Positions 25,480 to 34,220 of a stretch of 36,757 nucleotides of DNA are shown here, one piece after another. The position numbers were made by a program, and so were the translations under genes. Location: positions 1 to 36,757 of the forward strand of contig CAIJPS010000023.1 in the NCBI GenBank assembly GCA_903822595.1, in the 5' to 3' direction. How positions within the stretch are numbered: the first letter of the stretch is position 1; each line of letters begins with the position of its first letter. The notes beneath the pieces are model-generated. The model made no database searches. It saw nothing but the letters and a program-made list of their open reading frames with translations, and had not been told where the DNA came from. This DNA comes from an uncultured Chlorobiaceae bacterium. GTDB lineage: Bacteria; Bacteroidota; Chlorobiia; Chlorobiales; Chlorobiaceae.

Positions 25480-26361
25480 TCAGAGATCGACAATAACTCC
25501 TATCGTGCTATAACGTTCGGGGCGGTAGAAGTACATGCCGTGGCGGCTTATACCAGAAAAATAGTTGCAGGCTACTCTCACTTTTTCCATTCCTATGCGG
25601 TCAAGACGCATACCAGCCTGCAGGTTCCATGTGCCTCGGTGCCCTTTTGTCTCTTCAGCCGATGGTTGCCAGATCGGCAGCAGTTTGAAGTCGGCAGCGA
25701 GATAGGTACTCCCGGGAGTCGAGAGTTCAATGCCAGCCTGAAACGAGTGTGGATTGATACCATCAGGGATGGTGTGGTAAAGGTACTGGTATCCGGCGTA
25801 GAGCCGATGCTCTGGTGAGCTGAGCGCTACAATGAGGTTGACGAACTCCCGGCTGTAGGTAAAGGGAATCGTCCCATTCCAGTCGGCTTGCTGGAGCCAG
25901 TGATGTTGAGCTGCGTCATAGTGACCATCTTCAAAATGGGCAGAAATATGGCTGACCCTGATTTTACCACTGAATTCGTCAAAAGGAAGTGTTTCGCTGC
26001 TGATTGGGTTGTTCCAGCTTGCATTGATGCCGAAAAGATAATCGATAGCATCAACCGGGAATTTGAAATTGTCGCTTCGGTTCAGAAGAGAGTATGTGGC
26101 AAAATCAACGCCGGCGGCAAATTTCTTGCTGTCGCTCTGGTAAAGATCGGCAGACGATCCGATATCGAGTTGCAGATAGCGGTCGCCAAGCCATGGCATT
26201 ACTGCAATTCTTGGCTCTGTTGGGTCTGCGAGGAGTGGCTTGAAGAGTGTTCTGGTGGACGGGTTCAGCCGAGGTTCTGACTGTGCGCTTTTCACTGAAA
26301 CCAGGATAAGCATCGCTGTCAGAATGAAGATTGCCCTGTAGAGACCGAATCTATTTTTCAT
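25480..26361 (-). CDS. DUF1207-like exported protein, probable outer-membrane barrel
   Basis: A 293-residue protein with an N-terminal signal sequence (FILTAMLILVSVKSAQS). The segment TLFKPLLADPTEPRIAVMPW is the DUF1207 opening block, followed by beta-strand-rich sequence with the barrel-like segments KIRVSHISAHFEDG and LYAGYQYLYHTIPD. The function of DUF1207 is unknown; outer-membrane localisation is likely. It ends in YSTIGVIVDL, with no terminal Phe. It sits 51 bases downstream of pyrB on the same strand, probably by operon read-through without functional relation. Confidence 0.78.
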   Translation of the reverse strand: MKNRFGLYRAIFILTAMLILVSVKSAQSEPRLNPSTRTLFKPLLADPTEPRIAVMPWLGDRYLQLDIGSSADLYQSDSKKFAAGVDFATYSLLNRSDNFKFPVDAIDYLFGINASWNNPISSETLPFDEFSGKIRVSHISAHFEDGHYDAAQHHWLQQADWNGTIPFTYSREFVNLIVALSSPEHRLYAGYQYLYHTIPDGINPHSFQAGIELSTPGSTYLAADFKLLPIWQPSAEETKGHRGTWNLQAGMRLDRIGMEKVRVACNYFSGISRHGMYFYRPERYSTIGVIVDL

Positions 26362-26412
26362 GGCGAAGAGTTGATGTGTTAGCGAGCGATAATCATGGCC
26401 GATAACATTGTA

Positions 26413-27375
26413 TTACCTGGCAAGAAGGGTGTTCAATACTGCCATGCGCACTGCAACGCCATTGGTTACCTGCTCCAGCAGCATGCTTTTTGAATATCCT
26501 GGCGGCTGAATGCGGTCGGCCACATTGTTTGATATTTCGATTTCCCGGTTTATTGGTCCTGGATGAAGCACCAGCAGATGTTTCTGCACCCTTTCAAGGC
26601 GTTCATCGGTAAGGCCGTAATGGACAGAATACTCTTCGAGAGAGGGAAGATAGCCCCCGGTAGCCCTTTCAAGCTGGAGGCGAAGCACGATCGCCGTATC
26701 GGCCCAGGCAATTGCCTGGTCAAGATCGGTGAAGAGAGTGACGCCGAGTCGGTCAGCATCGGGAGGCATGAGGGTTACCGGGCAGCAGAGACCAACCTCT
26801 GCACCTGCGGTGAGGAGACCGTAAATATTTGAACGGGCGACCCTGCTGTGAAGCACATCACCGATAATGATCACTTTGAGCCCTTCAATTTTTCCAAAAT
26901 ATTCGCGGAGTGTGAACATGTCGAGCAGCGCCTGTGTCGGATGCTCATGCGATCCATCACCTGCATTGATAACGTTTTTTGATGTAATCCTTGTTATCAG
27001 ATCTGCGGCTCCTGAAGAGGGGTGGCGCAAAACAAAAGCATCCACCTGCATAGCCTCAAGGTTTTTGATGGTATCGCTCAGGCTTTCTCCTTTGCTGACG
27101 CTGCTTGATGCTGCACTGAAGTTCAGTGTTCCTGCTCCAAGGTGACGTGCGGCTATTTCAAAAGAAAATCGCGTGCGGGTTGAGTTTTCAAAAAAAACCA
27201 ACGCAATGCGTTTTTTGTGAAGAGATGCTTCAAAAGAGGGATCGGCGGTAATCAACTTTTTTTTGAACCCTGCGGCCATATCAAGGAGTTCCGTGATGTC
27301 ACCAGCCGGAACATTGCATAACCCAGTAAGATGCTTCAAATCGGAGCTGTAGTTGTGGCTTTTCAGAAAGATCAT
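26413..27375 (-). CDS. pyrB: Aspartate carbamoyltransferase catalytic subunit
   Basis: A 320-residue enzyme of pyrimidine biosynthesis that condenses carbamoyl phosphate with aspartate. Landmarks: FFENSTRTRFSFEIAARHLG (carbamoyl phosphate loop), SSVSKGESLSDTIKNLEAM (the 80s-loop Ser/Lys), FVLRHPSSGAA, DGSHEHPTQALLDMFTL (active-site His and Gln), IIGDVLHSRVARSN, then HPGPINRE (Pro-Gly near the aspartate site). Complete and of usual length. It is divergent from the hyp cluster, sharing a 167-base intergenic region. No pyrI is present in the window. Confidence 0.96.
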   Translation of the reverse strand: MIFLKSHNYSSDLKHLTGLCNVPAGDITELLDMAAGFKKKLITADPSFEASLHKKRIALVFFENSTRTRFSFEIAARHLGAGTLNFSAASSSVSKGESLSDTIKNLEAMQVDAFVLRHPSSGAADLITRITSKNVINAGDGSHEHPTQALLDMFTLREYFGKIEGLKVIIIGDVLHSRVARSNIYGLLTAGAEVGLCCPVTLMPPDADRLGVTLFTDLDQAIAWADTAIVLRLQLERATGGYLPSLEEYSVHYGLTDERLERVQKHLLVLHPGPINREIEISNNVADRIQPPGYSKSMLLEQVTNGVAVRMAVLNTLLAR

Positions 27376-27437
27376 TTTATCAAAGGTACAAAAAATTCAT
27401 GATCAAAAACTATCCTGCATGCGTTATGAAGAAGAGA

Positions 27438-27465
27438 TTTCTGCTTTGCCGGCATCCTATATTAT
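27438..27465 (+). promoter_or_regulatory. Candidate promoter of the hyp cluster
   Basis: In the region between divergent pyrB and the MOSC-like ORF the plus strand has a TATATTATATT run (27458-27468) usable as a -10 box, with TTTCTG 16 bases upstream as a poor -35. It lies about 80 bases before the first ORF. Low certainty. Confidence 0.25.
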
Positions 27466-27542
27466 ATTCAGGTTACGTTTGCTCCAGTCGTGATGAGAGA
27501 GTCGGAGCAGGAGAAAGCGAGATTTGACTCTGTAAGTTATTC

Positions 27543-27884
27543 ATGAAAGAACGGAGCGGGGATAACTTCAAATCAAAACAGGTTATGGGTTTTGTAGAAG
27601 CGGTCTGTATCAGTACAGAAAAAGGAACGGTAAAAAAAGTTGTCAGTGAGATTATTCTGATGAGGGAGTGGGGAATAGATGGCGATGCTCATGTCGGAGA
27701 GCTTGATCATGGCAAGTTCGCTGAAAATATTGTGATGAGGGGTATCGATCTTTCGGGTCTTATTGTTGTTGACTCCCTGCTGGTTGGCGATGGAGTTCTT
27801 CTTGAGATTACCCGGATCGGCAAGGAGTGTCGTAATTCAGGTTGTGCCATACAGAATGCAACGGGGGAGTGTATCAATGCATGA
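27543..27884 (+). CDS. Shortened MOSC-domain-like protein upstream of hypA
   Basis: The 113-residue ORF reads like a MOSC-domain protein: MGFVEAVCISTEKGTVKK at the start, WGIDGDAHVG, KFAENIVMRGIDL, LEITRIGKECRNSGCAI with the conserved Cys, then ATGEC. MOSC domains are sulfur-carrier modules related to molybdenum-cofactor sulfurase. Compared with small stand-alone MOSC proteins (about 140-160 residues), a block of about 20 residues after GDAH is replaced by a few, and the last 25-30 residues are missing. Its stop overlaps the hypA start by 8 bases. It may be a minimal form, a degenerate gene, or a leader coupling translation to hypA. The start could also be the ATG at 27585. Confidence 0.6.
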   Translation: MKERSGDNFKSKQVMGFVEAVCISTEKGTVKKVVSEIILMREWGIDGDAHVGELDHGKFAENIVMRGIDLSGLIVVDSLLVGDGVLLEITRIGKECRNSGCAIQNATGECINA

Positions 27885-28227
27885 AATGAGTATTGCACTC
27901 TCTATTGTTGAAGCAGTGGAGGAGAGTGCGCGGAAGGAGGGGGCTGGATGGATTTCAGAAATTGAGCTGCTTGTTGGCAAGCTTGCCGGTATTGAGCCGG
28001 AGTCACTGAAATTCTGCTTTTCAGCGGCAGCAAAGGGGACGCTTGCTGAAAATGCGGTGCTTGCCATTGAGGAACCGGAAGGAGTGGGCGAGTGCGGGGA
28101 GTGTGGCATAACCTTTCCCGTCAACTTTTATTATGCAGAATGCCCCGCTTGCCGGTCGCTCAGGGTGAAGATTATCTCCGGTGAGGAATTTTTGATTCAA
28201 TCAATGACCATAGAAGAGGAAAAATAA
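27877..28227 (+). CDS. hypA: Hydrogenase nickel incorporation protein HypA
   Basis: A 116-residue NiFe-hydrogenase maturation protein. It begins MHEMSIALSIVE, where the N-terminal Met-His is the nickel ligand set, and has the zinc site CGECGITF...CPAC (C-x2-C and C-x2-C). HypA hands nickel to the hydrogenase large subunit with HypB. I chose the ATG at 27877 because it gives the invariant MHE start and is preceded by GGGGGAG at a normal distance; longer in-frame extensions are not conserved. It overlaps the MOSC-like ORF by 8 bases and is followed 3 bases later by hypB. Confidence 0.96.
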   Translation: MHEMSIALSIVEAVEESARKEGAGWISEIELLVGKLAGIEPESLKFCFSAAAKGTLAENAVLAIEEPEGVGECGECGITFPVNFYYAECPACRSLRVKIISGEEFLIQSMTIEEEK

Positions 28228-28230
28228 ATA

Positions 28231-29034
28231 ATGTGTGATACCTGCGGTTGTTCAACTGAAGACTGGGCTGTGCTTCGTAAACCCGGCCAGAGTGATTATC
28301 ATGTTCATGTCAACGAGCACGAACACGCTCATGGGGAGCATCATCGCCATGAGCATGGCGATCATCATCATGAGGGCGGAGGCAGGAAGGTTGTGCTTGA
28401 ACAGGATGTGCTTCAGAAAAATAATTTGCTTGCTGAAAGAAACCGGGGATATTTTGAGGCGCGGAAGATCTTTGCGCTTAATTTTCTGAGTTCTCCCGGC
28501 TCGGGAAAGACCTCGCTGCTTGAAAAAATCATTCCCGCCCTGCAGCAACGCTTTCCTGTTGCGGTTATCGAGGGTGACCAGCAGACCACCAATGATGCTG
28601 AGCGGATTCAAGCCCTCGGTGTGCCTGTTATCCAGATCAATACCGGCTCGGGATGCCATCTTGATGCCTTGATGGTCAACCGTGCGGTAAAGGAGCTCGA
28701 TGTAGAGGATAATTCGCTGCTTTGTATTGAAAATGTCGGAAATCTTGTCTGTCCGGCACTCTTTGATCTTGGTGAAGCCCTGAAAGTGGTGATTATCAGT
28801 GTGACGGAGGGAGACGACAAGCCACTGAAGTATCCGACCATGTTCCATGAGGCGGACCTCTGTATTCTCAACAAGATTGATCTTCTGCCATACGTGGAGT
28901 TTGATGCTGCCAAATGCAGGGAGAATGCCATGCGGGTCAACCACCATCTCGAATGGTTTGAGCTCTCTGCCAAAACCGGAGAGGGGCTTGCTGCATTGCA
29001 GGAGTGGCTCGAAGATAAACTGGCACAGCACTGA
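28231..29034 (+). CDS. hypB: Hydrogenase nickel chaperone GTPase HypB
   Basis: A 267-residue SIMIBI-class GTPase. The N terminus has CDTCGC (residues 2-7), the high-affinity nickel site, followed by a His-rich stretch (about residues 25-48, with some 14 His) that can store nickel. G-domain motifs are LSSPGSGKTSLLEK (P-loop), VIEGDQQTTNDAERI, IENVGNLVCPALFDLGE (with the Cys of the metal site) and LNKIDLLPYV (guanine specificity). All are present. GAGGAA precedes the ATG. The stop TGA (29032-29034) overlaps the likely CTG start of hypF. Confidence 0.97.
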   Translation: MCDTCGCSTEDWAVLRKPGQSDYHVHVNEHEHAHGEHHRHEHGDHHHEGGGRKVVLEQDVLQKNNLLAERNRGYFEARKIFALNFLSSPGSGKTSLLEKIIPALQQRFPVAVIEGDQQTTNDAERIQALGVPVIQINTGSGCHLDALMVNRAVKELDVEDNSLLCIENVGNLVCPALFDLGEALKVVIISVTEGDDKPLKYPTMFHEADLCILNKIDLLPYVEFDAAKCRENAMRVNHHLEWFELSAKTGEGLAALQEWLEDKLAQH

Positions 29035-31529
29035 GCACCAGCAATAACAGTCTCGAAGAGCGGAGGCGGCTCCGGGTCAATGGTATCGTGCAAGGCGTCG
29101 GATTCCGTCCCTTTGTTTACCGTCTGGCTGTCAGTTTTGGGCTAAAGGGTTTTATCCGCAATACGGCCTCCGGTGTACTGATTGAGGTGCAGGGTCCGTT
29201 CGCTCTTCTCGAACAGTTTTTGCAGCGTTTGCGGGGCGAGATTCCTCCGCTTGCGCACATTGAAGCCGTCGAAGAGAGCTCAATTGCCTGTGTTGTTGAG
29301 GATCGTTTCGTTATCGGGGATTCGAGTTCCGGTGCCGGAGTCGAAACACTCATTCCGCCCGATATTGCGCTCTGCAGCGACTGTCGCCGCGAGCTTCTGG
29401 ATCCCGCCAATCGCCGGTTTCGTTATCCCTTCATCAACTGTACCAATTGTGGCCCCCGATATACCATCGTCGGGCGTCTCCCCTATGATCGTCCCTTTAC
29501 GTCGATGCATGGTTTTACGATGTGCCGGGAGTGTGAGCAGGAGTACCACGACCCGTTTGACCGACGGTTCCACGCACAGCCCAATGCCTGCCCGCTTTGC
29601 GGCCCCTCGCTTGCCTTGTTTGATGCTTCAGGTGCGCCTCTCCTGGATGATGCCATTGTGGAGCACAACTCTCTTCATGTTGACGGGAGTGTTCATGCGC
29701 AGCCTCAAGCCAGATCGTTATGCAGCCCATCCCTGCCAGGCGATGCTGTCACCGAAGCTGTGGCTCTTCTCAAAAAGGGGCTGATTGTTGCGCTCAAAGG
29801 GCTTGGAGGCTTTCATCTTGCCGTAGATGGTCGAAATGAGCGAGCGGTGCGCCGGTTGCGGGAGAGGAAGGGGCGTGAAGCCAAACCTTTTGCCGTCATG
29901 ATGCGCGATATGGCGCTTGTCCAAAGGTACTGCGAGGTTAGTGAGGGAGAGTGTACCGCATTGAACGCTGCGCAGGCGCCCATAGTGCTTCTCAAAAAGA
30001 AAAAGAGCTGTGCTATAGCCCCATCTGTAGCTCCAGGTAATGATCGGCTTGGCGTCATGCTGCCCTATACACCGCTTCACACCCTGCTTTTCGATGATAC
30101 TCTTGATATTCTGGTGATGACCAGCGCCAATTTCAGCGAGGAGCCGATTGCAAGTGAGAATGAGGAGGCACTCTTGCGGCTCAAGGGCATTGCCGATGCT
30201 TTTCTCGTGCATAACCGCCCCATCTGGCTGAAATGCGATGATTCGGTCACGATCTCTTTATCGGGAACGTTGCGGCAGATCAGGCGAAGCAGGGGATATG
30301 TCCCCGCACCGATTTATTTGCGAGAAGGAGGTGCCACCCTGCTTGGTACAGGAGGTGAGCTGAAAAACACGATCACTCTTCTGAAGGGTAACCATGCGCT
30401 GATGAGCCAGCATATCGGCGACATGAAAAACTTTGAGGCATACCGCCATTTTGAGCAGGTTGTCGCCCATCTGCAGCACCTCTTTCAGGCCACTCCCGAG
30501 CTTCTGGTGCACGACCTGCATCCTGGCTACATGACCACACAGTGGGCCGTGAAGCAGAGTATTGGGCTGCTTGGCGTGCAGCACCATCATGCTCATCTTG
30601 CCTCATGCCTGGCCGAAAACAGGGCGGAGGAGCCTGCCATTGGCCTTATACTCGATGGCACAGGCTACGGAACCGACGGGACGATCTGGGGCGGAGAGCT
30701 GCTGATCGGGGATGCTGCCGGAGCGGAACGCTTTGCCTCGCTTGAGCTTATGCCGCTTCCGGGAGGTGAGACGGCGGTCATGCAGCCCTGGCGGGCCGCA
30801 CTTGGTTATCTTCACCGAAGTTGTCCCGACCTGCCTGACCTGCCCTTTATGAAAGAGCGAGGGATAGCACCGGTGCTTGAGTTGCTCGAAAAGAGGGTCA
30901 ATGTTGTAGAAACCTCAAGCTGCGGCAGGCTCTTTGACGCCGTTGCCGCACTTTGCGGCCTGCGGGGTGAGATCACCTATGAGGGAGAGGCCGCCATAGC
31001 GCTTATGCATGCCGCAAGGGGAAAAATTGGCCTCAAGTCGTTTCGCTGTGAGCTGCAGTATGAGAAAGTGCAAGCTTTTGCGTCGATGCAACCATCAGGA
31101 GGCACCACGGGCACAAAAGACCCTGCAGTGGTTGCAGCAGGGGTAACTATCTTCAACAAGCAGGCCATCTATAAGGAAAAAGGTCGCTGGACTCTGCTGC
31201 TCTCACCACTGATTCAGGATGTAGCCGCTGCCCTGCAACAGGGGATGGCCACCAGTGAAATCAGCCAGAGGTTCCACCGCACCCTTGTAACCAGCTTTCA
31301 CCGGTTAATCGAAAAAGCATCCGGGGCGACCGGCCTGAAAACCGTAGCACTCAGCGGCGGAGTTTTTCAGAATGAGCTCCTCTTTGAAACCCTCGTCAGT
31401 GAGCTGCAAGCCGCAGGCTACAACGTACTGACACACGCCCTTGTGCCCTCCGGCGATGGTGGCCTCTCCCTCGGCCAGGCCGTCATTGGTCGAGAGTACC
31501 TCAAAGGCAACTATTACGGAGTCCAATGA
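29031..31529 (+). CDS. hypF: Carbamoyltransferase HypF (cyanide-ligand synthesis)
   Basis: HypF makes the thiocarbamate on HypE that becomes the CN ligands of the NiFe site. Domains: acylphosphatase (RRRLRVNGIVQGVGFRPFVYRLA), two zinc fingers (CSDC...CTNC and CREC...CPLC), YrdC-like domain (KGLGGFHLAVDG, KGREAKPFAVM), and a Kae1-like domain (HHHAHLASCLAE, LDGTGYGTDGTIWGGE, LSGGVFQNELL). No ATG precedes the acylphosphatase motif; the GTG at 29088 would cut it. The only near-start codon that keeps the full domain is CTG at 29031, within CTGA overlapping the hypB stop, giving 832 residues. That is longer than the usual 750-770; part of the excess is a repeated HAQP-x-A-x2-LC segment after the second zinc finger. 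Confidence 0.93.
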   Translation: MSTSNNSLEERRRLRVNGIVQGVGFRPFVYRLAVSFGLKGFIRNTASGVLIEVQGPFALLEQFLQRLRGEIPPLAHIEAVEESSIACVVEDRFVIGDSSSGAGVETLIPPDIALCSDCRRELLDPANRRFRYPFINCTNCGPRYTIVGRLPYDRPFTSMHGFTMCRECEQEYHDPFDRRFHAQPNACPLCGPSLALFDASGAPLLDDAIVEHNSLHVDGSVHAQPQARSLCSPSLPGDAVTEAVALLKKGLIVALKGLGGFHLAVDGRNERAVRRLRERKGREAKPFAVMMRDMALVQRYCEVSEGECTALNAAQAPIVLLKKKKSCAIAPSVAPGNDRLGVMLPYTPLHTLLFDDTLDILVMTSANFSEEPIASENEEALLRLKGIADAFLVHNRPIWLKCDDSVTISLSGTLRQIRRSRGYVPAPIYLREGGATLLGTGGELKNTITLLKGNHALMSQHIGDMKNFEAYRHFEQVVAHLQHLFQATPELLVHDLHPGYMTTQWAVKQSIGLLGVQHHHAHLASCLAENRAEEPAIGLILDGTGYGTDGTIWGGELLIGDAAGAERFASLELMPLPGGETAVMQPWRAALGYLHRSCPDLPDLPFMKERGIAPVLELLEKRVNVVETSSCGRLFDAVAALCGLRGEITYEGEAAIALMHAARGKIGLKSFRCELQYEKVQAFASMQPSGGTTGTKDPAVVAAGVTIFNKQAIYKEKGRWTLLLSPLIQDVAAALQQGMATSEISQRFHRTLVTSFHRLIEKASGATGLKTVALSGGVFQNELLFETLVSELQAAGYNVLTHALVPSGDGGLSLGQAVIGREYLKGNYYGVQ
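29571..29735 (+). repeat. Internal duplication inside hypF (zinc-finger half repeated)
   Basis: The coding segments 29571-29612 (HAQPNACPLCGPSL) and 29694-29735 (HAQPQARSLCSPSL) match at 10 of 14 residues, 123 bases apart and in the same frame. The second copy has lost the first Cys of the C-x2-C pair. It lies in a stretch of about 30 extra residues between the second zinc finger and the YrdC-like domain. Confidence 0.65.
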
Positions 31530-31610
31530 TTTTTTCTTATAACTCCTCTTGGTCATATAACTGCTATAAGCCCTATATTCCAGCATCTTCCAAAAAAAAC
31601 CACCAACCCA

Positions 31611-31883
31611 ATGTGCCTTGCTATACCAGGAAAACTCGTGGAACTCTCCAATGAAAATGGCCTCAAGATGGGTATTGTTGATGTGAACGGTTCAAAAACA
31701 AGGACCTGCCTTGAATATGTGCCCGACATCAAGCTTGGGCAGTATACCATCGTTCATGCCGGTTTTGCACTGAAAATCATTGACGAAGAGGATGCGGCTG
31801 AAAGCCTGAAGCTCTGGCAGGAGCTTATCGAAAGCGGAGCATTCGAGCCTGATGAGAATCCCCCGACATTCGAATCGCTGTGA
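31611..31883 (+). CDS. hypC: Hydrogenase maturation chaperone HypC
   Basis: A 90-residue chaperone that carries the Fe(CN)2CO unit from HypD to the hydrogenase large subunit. It begins [12 protein letters not shown], in which Cys2 and the PGK turn are diagnostic, and has the strand pattern [38 protein letters not shown]. The start is certain because Cys2 is functional, yet there is no purine-rich ribosome site before it (CCACCAACCCA). It lies 81 bases after hypF and overlaps the hypD start region. The C terminus is slightly extended ([13 protein letters not shown]). Confidence 0.95.
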   Translation: MCLAIPGKLVELSNENGLKMGIVDVNGSKTRTCLEYVPDIKLGQYTIVHAGFALKIIDEEDAAESLKLWQELIESGAFEPDENPPTFESL

Positions 31884-32989
31884 AGCAGACCAGCATGAAA
31901 TATATCGACGAATACCGTGACCCAGAGCTTGCCCGGAAGCTGCTTGAGGAGATCCACCGAAAAGCCACTCGTCACTGGACCATTATGGAGATTTGCGGCG
32001 GCCAGACCCATTCGATTCTGCGTAACGGCATTGATCAATTGCTGCCTGATACCATCGAATTGGTGCATGGCCCCGGTTGCCCGGTCTGTGTGACCCCGCT
32101 TGAATCAATTGAGCGGGCACTCCTTATTGCGGCAAGACAAGAGGTGATCTTTACCAGCTTCGGCGACATGCTGCGTGTGCCCGGCAGTTCAAAAGATCTC
32201 TTCATGGTGCGCAGTGAAGGGGGCGATGTGCGCATTCTCTTTTCACCGCTCGATGCTCTCCAGATCGCCCGCGACAATCCGTCAAAAGAGGTGGTCTTTT
32301 TTGCTGTCGGCTTTGAGACGACGGCACCAGCCAATGCCATGGCGGTCTGGCAGGCAGCACGAGAGGGAATTGAAAACTTCAGCGTTCTGGTCAGCCAGGT
32401 TATGGTGCCGCCAGCCATGCGTGCCATTCTCTCATCACCCGGAAACCGGGTGCAGGGATTTCTTGCGGCGGGTCATGTTTGCGCGGTGATGGGCTATGAG
32501 GAGTATGAGCCGATAGCCCGTGAGTTTCATGTCCCGATTGTTCCGACCGGTTTTGAGCCGGTTGACCTGCTTGCCGGAATTCTGAAAACGGTTGAACTGC
32601 TTGAAGAGGGGCGTGCAGAGGTGGTGAACCGCTACGGAAGGGTGGTGAGCCGTGAAGGGAACCGTGTGGCACAGAAGATTATCCGCCAGGTTTTTGAGGT
32701 AACCGATCGGCAGTGGCGGGGAATCGGCCTTATCCCCGGAAGCGGACTTGCTTTGAGGGAGGCGTATAGCCACTATGACGCCGAAAAAAAGTTTGATGTT
32801 TCGCATATCTGCGCCGCTGAATCACCGCTCTGCATGAGTGGCAGTGTGCTGCAGGGGATTCTGAAGCCCGACGGCTGCCCGGCATTTGCCCGGGAGTGTA
32901 CGCCGGAGCACCCGCTCGGCGCGACCATGGTCTCCTCCGAAGGTGCCTGTGCCGCCTATTACAACTATCACCGAAATTTTTCCCTATGA
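31880..32989 (+). CDS. hypD: Hydrogenase maturation iron-sulfur protein HypD
   Basis: A 369-residue scaffold where the Fe(CN)2CO unit is assembled. Conserved: MKYIDEYRD near the start, [15 protein letters not shown] (the key Cys), [44 protein letters not shown], and the C-terminal 4Fe-4S site with spaced Cys ([30 protein letters not shown]). The frame begins with GTG at 31880, overlapping the hypC stop as GTGA; the ATG at 31895 gives the family-typical MKYIDEYRD start and is an equally good choice. Its stop overlaps hypE by 4 bases. Confidence 0.96.
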   Translation: MKQTSMKYIDEYRDPELARKLLEEIHRKATRHWTIMEICGGQTHSILRNGIDQLLPDTIELVHGPGCPVCVTPLESIERALLIAARQEVIFTSFGDMLRVPGSSKDLFMVRSEGGDVRILFSPLDALQIARDNPSKEVVFFAVGFETTAPANAMAVWQAAREGIENFSVLVSQVMVPPAMRAILSSPGNRVQGFLAAGHVCAVMGYEEYEPIAREFHVPIVPTGFEPVDLLAGILKTVELLEEGRAEVVNRYGRVVSREGNRVAQKIIRQVFEVTDRQWRGIGLIPGSGLALREAYSHYDAEKKFDVSHICAAESPLCMSGSVLQGILKPDGCPAFARECTPEHPLGATMVSSEGACAAYYNYHRNFSL

Positions 32990-34029
32990 CTATCGCTCCT
33001 CTCTGCCCGGCCCCGATCCTGCAGCATGAAACCGTTCAACTGGCCCATGGTGCCGGAGGCAGGCTCTCCCAGGCACTCATGCAGCGGGTTTTCATGCCGC
33101 ATATCCATAACTCCTATCTTGACCTGCTCGACGATCAGGCAAAGCTTGAGCTGCCTCCCGGTATGGTGGCCTTTACCACCGACAGCTATGTGGTGAGCCC
33201 GATTTTTTTTCCCGGCGGAAACATCGGTGAGCTTGCTGTCAACGGTACGGTGAACGACCTTGCGGTCGGCGGGGCGAGGCCGCTCTATCTCAGCGCAGGG
33301 TTTATCATCGAAGAGGGATTTTCGCTTGCCGAGCTTGAAACCATTGTGGTCAGCATGGCCGAAGCCGCCCGAAAAGCGGGGGTGATGATTGTTACCGGCG
33401 ACACCAAGGTGGTCGGCAAAGGGCAGTGCGACAAGCTCTTCATCAACACCTCGGGGATTGGCGTGATCAGGGAGGGAGTCAACCTCTCCTGCCGCAATCT
33501 GCAACCGGGGGACAGCATCATTCTTTCAGGTACGGTGGGCGATCACGGCATGGCCATCATGACCTCGCGCGAAGGGCTCTCATTCCAGTCACGCATCACA
33601 AGCGACTGTGCTGCGCTGAGTGGCATGATTGCCGCCATGCTCGACGTGGTGCCCGCAATTCATGCCATGCGCGACCCCACAAGGGGAGGAGTGGCCGCCA
33701 CACTGAATGAACTTGCCGTATCATCTTCAGTTGGTATTGAAATCAATGAGATGACTATACCGGTAAACGCAGATGTGCGCGGTGCCTGCGAACTGCTTGG
33801 TATCGACCCTCTCCATGTGGCCAATGAGGGCAAACTCGTTGTAGCCGTTGCCGCCGCCGATGCCGCAAAAGTTCTGGAGGTAATGCACACCTTCGAGCAT
33901 GGCCGCGATGCCGTCATCATCGGATCGGTGGTTGACCTTCATCCCGGTATGGTGGTGATGCGCACCGCCTTCGGCAGCCAGCGCATCATTGACCTTCCCC
34001 TCGGCGAACAACTGCCAAGGATTTGCTGA
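32986..34029 (+). CDS. hypE: Hydrogenase maturation dehydratase HypE
   Basis: A 347-residue protein of the AIR-synthase/PurM fold that dehydrates the C-terminal thiocarboxamide to thiocyanate. It starts with [20 protein letters not shown], has [37 protein letters not shown] (ATP site), GDTKVVGKG and [18 protein letters not shown], and ends in PRIC: the C-terminal Cys that carries the carbamoyl group is present. The ATG at 32986 overlaps the hypD stop (ATGA), so the longer upstream frame is rejected. No hydrogenase subunits follow; the cluster ends here. Confidence 0.96.
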   Translation: MTIAPLCPAPILQHETVQLAHGAGGRLSQALMQRVFMPHIHNSYLDLLDDQAKLELPPGMVAFTTDSYVVSPIFFPGGNIGELAVNGTVNDLAVGGARPLYLSAGFIIEEGFSLAELETIVVSMAEAARKAGVMIVTGDTKVVGKGQCDKLFINTSGIGVIREGVNLSCRNLQPGDSIILSGTVGDHGMAIMTSREGLSFQSRITSDCAALSGMIAAMLDVVPAIHAMRDPTRGGVAATLNELAVSSSVGIEINEMTIPVNADVRGACELLGIDPLHVANEGKLVVAVAAADAAKVLEVMHTFEHGRDAVIIGSVVDLHPGMVVMRTAFGSQRIIDLPLGEQLPRIC

Positions 34030-34050
34030 AAAGAGATCAAGAAAGCGGGA

Positions 34051-34090
34051 ACTCCTGAGTGACCCCAAAAGTCAGATGAGTGTTTTTTTT
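34051..34090 (+). terminator. Probable terminator of the hyp cluster
   Basis: About 20 bases after the hypE stop, an interrupted stem (ACTC with GAGT, inner TGAC with GTCA around CCCCAAAA) is followed by eight T at 34083-34090. The stem is weak, but position and T-run fit. Confidence 0.45.
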
Positions 34091-34107
34091 CTGTTTTGTT
34101 GTCTTTG

Positions 34108-34154
34108 CATTTCATACAGTTAATCGGGAAAAAGTTGATTAACTGTATGAAATG
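34108..34154. repeat. Perfect 18-bp inverted repeat downstream of hypE
   Basis: Arms 34108-34125 (CATTTCATACAGTTAATC) and 34137-34154 are exact reverse complements around an 11-base loop. The stem is AT-rich and has no T-run on either 3' side, so it is not a classic terminator. It marks the boundary between the hyp cluster and the decayed accessory region. Confidence 0.85.
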
Positions 34155-34220
34155 TGATCTATCGACCATGAAAATTGAAAACCAGCTTATATCAAGAGTG
34201 ATGGTTAGACTGTCGCAGAA

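Noticed and set aside
28252-29031. 259-codon minus-strand frame covering hypB
   Set aside because: It is the antisense of hypB; hypB has all GTPase and nickel-site motifs, so the antisense frame is a composition artefact.
34108-34154. Calling the 18-bp inverted repeat the hyp terminator
   Set aside because: No T-run follows on either strand, and a weaker stem with eight T lies closer to the hypE stop.
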